Assembly (NCBI GenBank): GCA_965262255.1
Contig: OZ253505.1
Location: 2,418,001 to 2,482,000 of the forward strand
DNA from: JANQQC01 sp965262255
Lineage (GTDB): Bacteria; Pseudomonadota; Alphaproteobacteria; Caulobacterales; Hyphomonadaceae
Direction of reading: 5' to 3'
DNA length: 64,000 bases
Below, piece after piece: positions 36,935 to 44,720 of the stretch. Every line of letters starts with the position of its first letter. Within the stretch, counting starts at the first letter, position 1. The notes under the pieces were generated by a model. That model ran no database searches, was not told where the DNA came from, and saw only the letters and a list, made by a program, of their open reading frames with translations. The translations under genes were made by a program, and so were the position numbers.

Positions 36935-38668
36935 CTAGCTAGAAGCCGTAACCGCATTGGCCGGAACTGAAACTTTTTTCTTAGCCGTTGCTTTAGTTTT
37001 CTTCGAGGCCGTCCTTTTACTGGGTGTTTTCGCTAACGTTTTTCGCGTACTCGTAACTGTTCTTTTGGCGACTTTTGATTTCTGTTTCTCAGCAAGAGTT
37101 CTTGCTAGTTTTTCGACTTCACCGTAATTTAGTTTACCCGTTCCAAGTATCGGGACTTCTTTGACAAGAAATACCTGCCGTGGAATCGCGAGTTCCGCAA
37201 CACCGTGGTTTTTTGCCCAAGCAATAATGTCCGAAATGTTAGCCTCTTTAGAGTCGGTTACCAGTACAATCTGTTCGCCTTTACGTTTGTCAGGCAAGAC
37301 CACCGCAGCATGCGTGTTCTCAGTCCATATAGAACTGGCACAGTTCTCAACGACAGCGAGTGAAACTAACTCTCCTCCGATATTCGCGAATCTCTTAACT
37401 CGCCCTTGAACGCGGATATATCCTTCGTCATCAACGGCAACAATATCTCCTGTGGGGTGCCAACCGTCTTTCGGAGCTTCTAAAACTCCCGGAGCTTTGG
37501 CGCGGTAATATCCCAACATCACATTTGGACCACGCAAAACAAGTTGCCCGCCTTCGGCAATACCTTCTACTGGTTCTATTTGATATTCAATCCCCTTCAT
37601 CAATTGTCCGACCGTGCCGGTTTTATTTCTTCCGATCGCATTAGCTGCTACGACGGGTGCGGCTTCGGTCAGACCATACCCTTCCAAAATCTCGATATTG
37701 AATTTACGGCGCACAAACTGCCGAGTTTCATCGCGTACACGTTCAGCACCGCAGACTGCCAAACGAATAGATGCCAAGTCTTTTTCAGCGGCAGCTCTAC
37801 CGTACTGATTCATAAAGGTATCTGTCGACAACATAATTGTCACTTGATGTTCACGAATCCTTTGAACGATTAATTTGGGTTGCAAAGGCGAAGGATGAAA
37901 AATCGCTCGTACCCCTGACACAATCGGTAAGATTGAACCTACAGTCAGACCAAAGCAATGAAATATAGGAAGAGAATTAAAAACCGAGTCTGATTCCGGT
38001 TTCAGAGCAATATGCGCCAACACCTGATGAACGTTAACAAGTATATTCTTATGCGAAAGCACTACACCTTTCGGAGTACTCTCAGTACCCGAGGTAAAAA
38101 GGATGACCCCACGATCATTGTGATGGGCTTTACGTCGGAACAGAAAAGGTAGTATGGGGCCAAATAAGCCACTTAGCTTATCCTTGAGGCCTAAGTTTTC
38201 TCGAACATCTTCCAAATATATTAAGTTTGCTGCTTTACTTAGTCCTGTCTCTAGATTTTCCAATTCCCCAAGTTCTATAAATTTATGGGCAGTGACAATT
38301 TGTGTGATTTCAGCAGTTTTAAGAGCAGACTTCATATTCTGCAAACCACTTGTGAAGTTCAGCATAGCCGGAATACGTCCGATTGCTTGCAAGGCATAGA
38401 AAGCAATAACGGATCCGGCTCCGGTGGGAAGCATTACACCAACGACTTCTCCTGGCTTGGTTACTTTTTTCAGCGCTGAGCCAAGTGCGAACGCCGCTTG
38501 AACTATGCGGCTATAGGAGATCGGCGTTTCATCTACGTCAATGATTGCTGTCCGTGAACCACCAAACTTGCGTTTAGCCCGGAGAAGTGATGTGAAAATA
38601 TCGGTCTCGGTTGTCTCTGGTCTATATTCCAAAGGCTTACCGTCAACCTCCGTATTCTCATTTTCCAT
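36935..38668 (-). CDS. AMP-binding acyl ligase with lysine-rich tail
   Basis: A 577-residue ANL-superfamily ligase. The P-loop LFTSGTESTPKGVVLSHKN, the EGYGLTEAAPVVAAN motif and the hinge region (TGDIVAVDDEGYIRVQGRVK) are all visible, and the overall sequence resembles the acyl-ACP synthetase half of Aas-type proteins rather than typical FadD. Its start at ATG 38668 has GAGG nine bases upstream; the TTG at 38683 lies in that ribosome site. The last 55 residues are a low-complexity Lys/Ala/Thr tail (KTLAKTPSKRTASKKTKATA) like bacterial histone H1-like or nucleic-acid-binding tails, unusual for this enzyme family. Confidence 0.9.
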   Translation of the reverse strand: MENENTEVDGKPLEYRPETTETDIFTSLLRAKRKFGGSRTAIIDVDETPISYSRIVQAAFALGSALKKVTKPGEVVGVMLPTGAGSVIAFYALQAIGRIPAMLNFTSGLQNMKSALKTAEITQIVTAHKFIELGELENLETGLSKAANLIYLEDVRENLGLKDKLSGLFGPILPFLFRRKAHHNDRGVILFTSGTESTPKGVVLSHKNILVNVHQVLAHIALKPESDSVFNSLPIFHCFGLTVGSILPIVSGVRAIFHPSPLQPKLIVQRIREHQVTIMLSTDTFMNQYGRAAAEKDLASIRLAVCGAERVRDETRQFVRRKFNIEILEGYGLTEAAPVVAANAIGRNKTGTVGQLMKGIEYQIEPVEGIAEGGQLVLRGPNVMLGYYRAKAPGVLEAPKDGWHPTGDIVAVDDEGYIRVQGRVKRFANIGGELVSLAVVENCASSIWTENTHAAVVLPDKRKGEQIVLVTDSKEANISDIIAWAKNHGVAELAIPRQVFLVKEVPILGTGKLNYGEVEKLARTLAEKQKSKVAKRTVTSTRKTLAKTPSKRTASKKTKATAKKKVSVPANAVTASS

Positions 38669-38898
38669 TGATTTGTACCTCAATCAAAACTTTGCTCGCC
38701 AAAATTACATTCTAAATCAGACAAAATACAGTTTTACTATTGATTTTTCAATGAATATGCGAAGTAAACGGCATATTCGAATTGACAGGGATTTATTATA
38801 ATCGTTAACGAACTAAGTTTACAAGTTGTAACTGCGACGGATCATCGACTATCGAAAAGACAATAAATACAAACTACTCTCTATACGAAGACACACGA

Positions 38899-40518
38899 TC
38901 AGCTGAGTCCTAACGTTTGTAAGGCAAAGTCTTTTGCTGCTTTGTAGTCAGCTTTTCCATTCGGAGCTCGCATCATTTTCGAAGTGTAAACAACCTGCTT
39001 CGGAGCCTTATACGGAGCAATCTGAGACTTAACAAAAGCCTTCAGAGTGTCTTGATCGACCTGATGCTCATAACCTTCCACAACTGCAACGACCGCCTGT
39101 CCCCATTTTTCATCTGGCACTCCAACAACCAAAGCATCTTCGACTTTCTCGTGCGCTTTCAAGGCTTCCTCAACCTCTTCAGGGTATATCTTTTCACCTG
39201 CTGAGTTAATACAAATTGAACCGCGACCAAGTAGAGTGAGCGTTCCATCTTCAGCTACAGTACACCAATCACCTGGAATAGAGTATCGAACGCCGTCAAT
39301 TGTTTTGAAAGTTTCCGCTGTTTTCTTTTCGTCTTTATAGTATCCCAAAGGAACTGCCCCGCCCCTAGCAATAAATCCTGGTTCATCAGAACCCGGTTCT
39401 ATTTCCCGACCGTCCTCGGAGAAAACTTTGCAATGTTGACCAATTTCGAACTTAGCGGTTTCCGATACACCTTCTGCAGTCGTTACAGACATACCGAACC
39501 CAACCGCTTCTGACGCGCCAAAACTATCGTTTAGCGCGACTTGTGGCATATGTTTTATTAATCCTTGCTTAACTGCCATTGACCACATGACTCCAGAAGA
39601 AGTAATGGATTCGACGCACGATAAATCGTACTTGCCCGGATTTACTTCCAAGACGTTTAGCATGGGTTGCGCAAACGCGTCACCGACAATTGCAATAGCT
39701 GTTACCCTATGGCGTTCGACCGTTTCCCATAGTATCTCTGGATCAAACCGACCCTTTGGTTCGGTCGTTACGATGGCCCCACCGTTCAAAATTGAACCCA
39801 AAGCTGTAAATAGACCGGTACCATGCATCAGCGGGCAAGCGGGTAACTGACGAGTGAGTGCGCCGAAGTTCTTAACGAACTCTAGGTGGGCCTCCATGGT
39901 TTCCGGCGCAGCCCCAAAAATTCTTCGCAATGCGTCAAGATTGGCATCTCGCCATATTTCGTGTGACCACATCACGCCTTTTGGTAATCCTGTGGTTCCT
40001 CCGGTGTACAAAAACATCAAATCTTTACCAGAGCGCTCTAAATTGATAGGCGAACTATCACCTTCAGTTGCTAAAGTCTCGTATGTGCAGGCCCAATCGG
40101 GTGTTATGTCGGAGCCAATTTGAATCCACACTTTTACTTGGGGTAACTGGTTTCGGATACGAACGACGGTTTCTTCGTATTCAATATCGTAGATTACGAC
40201 GGTACTGTCAGAATTATCGATGATATAGACGAGTTCATCGTCACGATAGCGGTAATTTATATTCACATGAGTCAATCGAGCCTTAGTGCAAGCTACGAAA
40301 CTCTCCATGTACTCAGGACAATTTCGCATATAGAAACTAACTTTGTCACCCGCTTTAGCGCCTTGAATCAGTATGTTTCTTCCAAGAGTATTAGAACGTT
40401 TAGTGAGTTCGGGCCAATCAATAACCCGATCACCGTGAATCAGCGCGGGTTGCCCGGCCGGATGTATCTCACCGATTGCATCGAAAATGTCGCCAAAATT
40501 CCAGATACTGTGTCCCAT
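38899..40518 (-). CDS. Acyl-CoA synthetase (FadD-like)
   Basis: A 539-residue AMP-forming CoA ligase. Motifs: FLYTGGTTGLPKGVMWSHE (P-loop), LNDSFGASEAVGFG (the A5 position), GDWCTVAEDGTLTLLGR (A7-A8 hinge) and the conserved catalytic Lys in PNGKADYK near the C-terminus. It resembles FadD enzymes of steroid or cholesterol-type catabolism and other medium to bulky acids, which is inference from overall pattern only. A GAGGAG ribosome site precedes ATG 40518. It stands 216 bases upstream of the other acyl ligase on the same strand. Confidence 0.92.
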   Translation of the reverse strand: MGHSIWNFGDIFDAIGEIHPAGQPALIHGDRVIDWPELTKRSNTLGRNILIQGAKAGDKVSFYMRNCPEYMESFVACTKARLTHVNINYRYRDDELVYIIDNSDSTVVIYDIEYEETVVRIRNQLPQVKVWIQIGSDITPDWACTYETLATEGDSSPINLERSGKDLMFLYTGGTTGLPKGVMWSHEIWRDANLDALRRIFGAAPETMEAHLEFVKNFGALTRQLPACPLMHGTGLFTALGSILNGGAIVTTEPKGRFDPEILWETVERHRVTAIAIVGDAFAQPMLNVLEVNPGKYDLSCVESITSSGVMWSMAVKQGLIKHMPQVALNDSFGASEAVGFGMSVTTAEGVSETAKFEIGQHCKVFSEDGREIEPGSDEPGFIARGGAVPLGYYKDEKKTAETFKTIDGVRYSIPGDWCTVAEDGTLTLLGRGSICINSAGEKIYPEEVEEALKAHEKVEDALVVGVPDEKWGQAVVAVVEGYEHQVDQDTLKAFVKSQIAPYKAPKQVVYTSKMMRAPNGKADYKAAKDFALQTLGLS

Positions 40519-40669
40519 TAAGCGTCTCCTCGCATTAAATGGATATGTTGAGATTAGAGTAGTTTAAAATCTATCGGCGGTAATTTCAATTCAGTATAAC
40601 AACTTTAGCCTGCAAACTGTACGTTCAAACGAAACTCGCTGTTGCAGAAAATGTTGTGGAATTTGAGTT

Positions 40670-41257
40670 TTAGTCCGCCTGAAAATTTTCGATCGCCCGG
40701 CGAACGGGTGCAAATGTTCGGCGGTGAATCCGACATGGCCCGAGTTTGAGCAGAGCTGCCGAATGTTGAGAAGTTCCGTATCCCTTGTTAGCGGCGAAAC
40801 CGTAGGACGGAAATTTCGAATCCATCCCTTTCATAATTTTATCTCTTTCAGTTTTAGCCAAGATGGAAGCTGCTGAAATAGACGGTTCTATTCCGTCACC
40901 TCCAACAATTGCTCGCGCTTCCATTTCTAGGCTTGGAATCGCATTTCCGTCAACCAATGCCAAGTCTGGTGAGACCGGTAATCTGGATACTGCGCGTTGC
41001 ATTGCTAAGAAAGTTGCTTCGCGTATATTTATAGCGTCAATCTCCTCAACCGAAGCGTTCGCGATACTCCAATATTTGGCATTCTTTTTAATCTCTATAG
41101 CTAACGAATCGCGCCGTTTTTCGCTTAGTTTCTTAGAATCGGCTAAACCATCAATAGGTTTATTAAGATCAAGAATCACACAAGCTGCAGTGACTGGGCC
41201 GGCCCAAGGACCACGACCTGCCTCGTCTATTCCGCAAATCAGGAGTAAACTGGTCAT
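40670..41257 (-). CDS. rnhB: Ribonuclease HII
   Basis: A 195-residue enzyme that removes ribonucleotides and RNA primers from DNA duplexes. The signature CGIDEAGRGPWAGPVTAA is at residues 8-25, with the further acidic residues in DSKKLS, LVDGNAIP and the basic YGFAANKGYGTSQH region. Normal length. It is divergent from the quinone reductase gene at 41294 across a 36-bp gap, so both promoters must be compact or overlap. Confidence 0.96.
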   Translation of the reverse strand: MTSLLLICGIDEAGRGPWAGPVTAACVILDLNKPIDGLADSKKLSEKRRDSLAIEIKKNAKYWSIANASVEEIDAINIREATFLAMQRAVSRLPVSPDLALVDGNAIPSLEMEARAIVGGDGIEPSISAASILAKTERDKIMKGMDSKFPSYGFAANKGYGTSQHSAALLKLGPCRIHRRTFAPVRRAIENFQAD

Positions 41258-41293
41258 CGGATTTATTCTAACAAAATATTTAGAGGGATTGAA

Positions 41294-42265
41294 ATGACAA
41301 ATCCATATGCAGTTCGATTGTATGAGAATGGAGGGCCAGACGTATTGACGGTTGAATCACTAGATTTACCGACGGTCAATTCCAAACAAATCTTAGTACG
41401 ACAAACCGCTGTCGGGCTAAATTTCATAGACACCTACCACCGCACGGGGCTTTATCGTGTGAAACTTCCTTTTACTCCGGGATCAGAAGGGGCGGGCATC
41501 GTAGAAGCCGTCGGAAGTGATGTAGAAAAATTTTCAGTGGGTGACAGAGTAACTTTTTTGGCTACGGGGACGTATGCGAGTCATGTGACAGTGGATTCGG
41601 AGAGAGCAATAAAACTTAACGAATCTGTTGATGACGAGTTAGCGGCAGCAGGATTATTGAAAGGGTTGACGGCGTGGATGCTATTGTTTGAGGTTTGGAA
41701 GGCACGGCCAGGAACGACCGCCTTAATTTGGGCTGCTGCAGGAGGCGTTGGAACATTGCTCGTACCGTGGGCAACAAGCCTTGGGGTAGAGGTTATCGGA
41801 GTCGTCTCCACAGAGGAAAAAGCGAAACGAGTTACCGAGGCAGGAGCGTCACATGTAATCTTAGATAGTGAGGACGTGGTTGATCGAGTTCGCGCCATTA
41901 CAAATGGTAAGGGTGTTGATGTTTCCTTGGATAGTGTTGGTAAAACGTCGGCTAAGGTTTCGATAAATAGTCTCAAACCGAAAGGTCTGTGGGTGAGTTA
42001 TGGAAATGCATCGGGGCCAGCTGACCCGATTGCGCCAGGTGTGCTTGGCGCAAAAGGTTCCTTGGTTTTAACTCGGCCAGGATTGGCACACTTTGTCGCG
42101 TCAAATTCAGACTTGCATAAAGGGGCTTCTGCCTTCTTCGGAGCGCTGCGCGTTGGGACGGTTCGGCCTTATATTGGCCAAAGGTTTGCTCTAAAGGATG
42201 TTCAGTCCGCCCATAAGGCGTTGGAGGCAAGAGAGACCGTCGGCTCTACAGTTTTGATCCCTTAG
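41294..42265 (+). CDS. qor: NADPH:quinone oxidoreductase (zeta-crystallin-like)
   Basis: A 323-residue zinc-independent medium-chain dehydrogenase/reductase. The N-terminal GroES-like domain has VGLNFIDTYHRTGLY and GSEGAGIVEAVG; the Rossmann domain has AAAGGVGTLL near residue 150. The catalytic zinc ligands of alcohol dehydrogenases are absent, as expected for quinone reductases. An AGAGGGA ribosome site precedes the ATG. It converges with the M23 peptidase gene, with 21 bases between stops. Confidence 0.93.
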   Translation: MTNPYAVRLYENGGPDVLTVESLDLPTVNSKQILVRQTAVGLNFIDTYHRTGLYRVKLPFTPGSEGAGIVEAVGSDVEKFSVGDRVTFLATGTYASHVTVDSERAIKLNESVDDELAAAGLLKGLTAWMLLFEVWKARPGTTALIWAAAGGVGTLLVPWATSLGVEVIGVVSTEEKAKRVTEAGASHVILDSEDVVDRVRAITNGKGVDVSLDSVGKTSAKVSINSLKPKGLWVSYGNASGPADPIAPGVLGAKGSLVLTRPGLAHFVASNSDLHKGASAFFGALRVGTVRPYIGQRFALKDVQSAHKALEARETVGSTVLIP

Positions 42266-42286
42266 AACCGTATTTCACATTGAAGA

Positions 42287-43180
42287 CTATCTTTGGTCGG
42301 AAACTGGCTCTAACTCAAGCAATAGCAACGCCGGATCAATATAGTAGTCGTTACTCGGGTTGGGCTGACTAGCGTTTCTCCATTTTACACCCCAGTGAAG
42401 ATGTGGCCCTGTGGTTCGGCCCGTGTTGCCAACCGCACCTACAACCTGTCCTTTTTTTACTGGCTGTCCAACCTTAACTTTTACTTCTGACATGTGGAGT
42501 AAAACCGATAATAAACCGTGTCCATGATCAATAAAAACGGTTCCGCCCTCGTAGTAAAGATCGCGATCTGCTAAAACGACTATCCCAGAAGCAGGGGCGG
42601 TCACCGGAGTCCCGATCGGTGCTGCAATGTCGAATCCTCGATGCACCGAGGTTTTCTCGCATGATTTTCCAGTGACTGCGCTAACGCCTATGTACCTTCG
42701 TGTCGGGCCGAATGGCGACGTCGGTTTTCCTATGGCAGGTATGTCAAATCCTCCCAATAGGCCAAGTGTCTCTTCAAATCTCGCAAATGCTTTAACTTTT
42801 TTACGATAGCTTCGGGTAGCGTGTGCTTTCTGTTCATCAGTCCGGGCATCTATTGAGTCACATTCTAGTCCTTCGATTTCTCGATAGTCGTCGCTTCGAG
42901 TCTGAATAGAAAGTTCGAAAACTGTTGACTGTTTTTCCTGCGGAAGAGTGACCTCAAGTGATAGATTGTCAGGTTCAGACTGCCTAAATCCAAATACAGC
43001 AAGCTCATTGGAATCCACATTGATTGTTCGATCGGTTAGTTTGACAATCGTACCTTCTGGAAATTCGCAAATAAGAATTCCCCCTTGTTGCATGATACCT
43101 CGGCAGGGGGGCTGAGATTTTGCAATCGCTAACGTCAAATGAACGGTTAGCAAAAACAACAATGCTGAAACGTATCTCAA
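42287..43180 (-). CDS. Exported M23 peptidase (LytM/NlpD-like)
   Basis: A 297-residue predicted cell-wall endopeptidase. I set the start at TTG 43180, which overlaps the upstream gene's stop as TTGA and opens directly into a signal sequence (RYVSALLFLLTVHLTLA); a longer frame to 43255 would add a poor N-terminus. The M23 zinc ligands are visible: HRGFDIAAP (His and Asp) and GPHLHWG. The unknown N-terminal domain (about residues 25-140) contains two Cys that may pair. The motif is complete, so it is probably an active enzyme and not an activator-only LytM protein. Confidence 0.88.
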   Translation of the reverse strand: MRYVSALLFLLTVHLTLAIAKSQPPCRGIMQQGGILICEFPEGTIVKLTDRTINVDSNELAVFGFRQSEPDNLSLEVTLPQEKQSTVFELSIQTRSDDYREIEGLECDSIDARTDEQKAHATRSYRKKVKAFARFEETLGLLGGFDIPAIGKPTSPFGPTRRYIGVSAVTGKSCEKTSVHRGFDIAAPIGTPVTAPASGIVVLADRDLYYEGGTVFIDHGHGLLSVLLHMSEVKVKVGQPVKKGQVVGAVGNTGRTTGPHLHWGVKWRNASQPNPSNDYYIDPALLLLELEPVSDQR

Positions 43181-43395
43181 TTTTCGTCTACCATCCTTTT
43201 GCGTGCCGCAGCGGCATTGAGATAGGGTTCTTGTAAGTCGACAGACCAATAACACAATCTATTGAGAGGAATACGTTTGCGAGTGACTGCGCAAGTAACA
43301 TAACTGCCGAATTCCTTAACCTCGTAATCAAAATCCTTATACACAAGAACGGCTTCTTGATAAGGAGGAGGTCGAGGAGAATAACGTTTTAACAT
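43177..43395 (-). CDS. DUF2093-family protein
   Basis: A 72-residue protein with the DUF2093 pattern: VLVYKDFDYEVKEFGSYVTC, then AVTRKRIPLNRLCYWSVDLQEPY. As I recall the family, this domain is found almost only in alphaproteobacteria and its function is unknown; the two Cys in the VTCAVT...LCYW arrangement suggest a small structural fold. It is translationally coupled (TTGA) to the M23 peptidase. It is one of the best lineage markers in the window. Confidence 0.85.
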   Translation of the reverse strand: MLKRYSPRPPPYQEAVLVYKDFDYEVKEFGSYVTCAVTRKRIPLNRLCYWSVDLQEPYLNAAAARKRMVDEN

Positions 43396-43576
43396 TCGAC
43401 AAACAACGTGCGCAAAATATGTCCGACTAGTTTGACCGGTCTACTATTGTGCTATAGTTAGACGACACTCATAATTCAAAGAATTTTGGCTTAACCCAAG
43501 CCAATTATTGAATTTCCCTCCAAGAGAACTTACTTTGGTTTTTATACCATAGAAGCTCGCCAAAAGGTATGGAATA

Positions 43577-44614
43577 ATGGATAAGCAACAAGCTCTTGAA
43601 ACAGCGTTAGGACAAATTGAACGTTCCTTTGGGAAAGGTTCAATCATGCGTTTGGGCGATCAAAAGGCCCTTGATATAGAAGCTGTTCCAACGGGATCGC
43701 TTGGCTTGGATATCGCCTTGGGTATTGGAGGGTTACCTAAAGGTCGGATCATTGAAGTCTATGGCCCAGAAAGTTCGGGCAAAACGACTCTTGCGTTACA
43801 TGCAGTTGCAGAGGCCCAACGGAGGGGTGAAGTTTGTGCATTCGTAGACGCAGAACACGCGCTTGATCCAACTTATGCTGCTGCCCTTGGCGTAAACCTT
43901 GATGAATTATTGATCTCGCAACCTGATGCTGGTGAGCAGGCACTGGAGATTGCGGACACCTTAGTTCGCTCTGGTGCAGTCGGAATGGTTGTTATCGATT
44001 CCGTTGCTGCATTAACTCCGCGAGCGGAACTAGACGGCGAAATGGGAGATAGTCTTCCTGGACTTCAAGCACGTTTGATGAGCCAAGCATTGAGAAAACT
44101 TACTGCTTCTGTTTCTCGTACCAACTGCATGGTGGTTTTCATTAACCAGATTCGTATGAAGATTGGTGTGATGTTCGGTAGTCCTGAAACGACAACGGGA
44201 GGGAACGCCCTTAAATTCTATGCTTCAGTTCGACTAGACATTCGCCGGATTGGCCAAATCAAAAACCGAGATGAAGTTGTCGGGAACCAAACGCGCGTAA
44301 AAGTCGTTAAGAACAAAGTAGCGCCCCCGTTCCGACAGGTCGAGTTTGACATCATTTACGGTCAAGGGATTTCAAAAATGGGTGAACTTATAGATCTTGG
44401 CGTAAAAACTGAAGTTGTTGATAAATCAGGATCTTGGTATTCATACAATAATGATCGTATTGGACAGGGAAGGGATAAGACCCGTGAGTATCTGAAGACA
44501 AATCCCGCAACAGCGCAGGCGATTGAAACCGAAATTCGAAAACGGTCTGGATTACTTTCTGACAAACTATTGGTAGATAATGAAACGAATTCTGATGACG
44601 AGAATGGCGGCTAG
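43577..44614 (+). CDS. recA: Recombinase RecA
   Basis: A 345-residue DNA strand-exchange protein central to recombination and SOS induction. Walker A GPESSGKTTL is near residue 66, and the L1/L2 loops, FINQIRMKIGVMFG and TTGGNALKFYASVRLDIRRIG, are intact. The C-terminal tail is acidic, as usual. It is followed by alaS after 106 bases, an order common in alphaproteobacteria. I looked for an alphaproteobacterial GTTC-N7-GTTC SOS box upstream and could not find a clean one. Confidence 0.99.
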   Translation: MDKQQALETALGQIERSFGKGSIMRLGDQKALDIEAVPTGSLGLDIALGIGGLPKGRIIEVYGPESSGKTTLALHAVAEAQRRGEVCAFVDAEHALDPTYAAALGVNLDELLISQPDAGEQALEIADTLVRSGAVGMVVIDSVAALTPRAELDGEMGDSLPGLQARLMSQALRKLTASVSRTNCMVVFINQIRMKIGVMFGSPETTTGGNALKFYASVRLDIRRIGQIKNRDEVVGNQTRVKVVKNKVAPPFRQVEFDIIYGQGISKMGELIDLGVKTEVVDKSGSWYSYNNDRIGQGRDKTREYLKTNPATAQAIETEIRKRSGLLSDKLLVDNETNSDDENGG

Positions 44615-44720
44615 CAGCTCGGATGGCATAGCTGTTTTAAGTTCAATCTAGATTGAGGTCGAACTTTCAAGTAGCAATAAAAAATGCGGTCACTTCGATT
44701 ACTGTTGGAACAAGCCCAAG

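Noticed and set aside
43396..43576. SOS (LexA) box before recA
   Set aside because: Looked for GTTC-N7-GTTC or its complement; only a loose GAAC...GGTT with wrong spacing near 43530 was seen.
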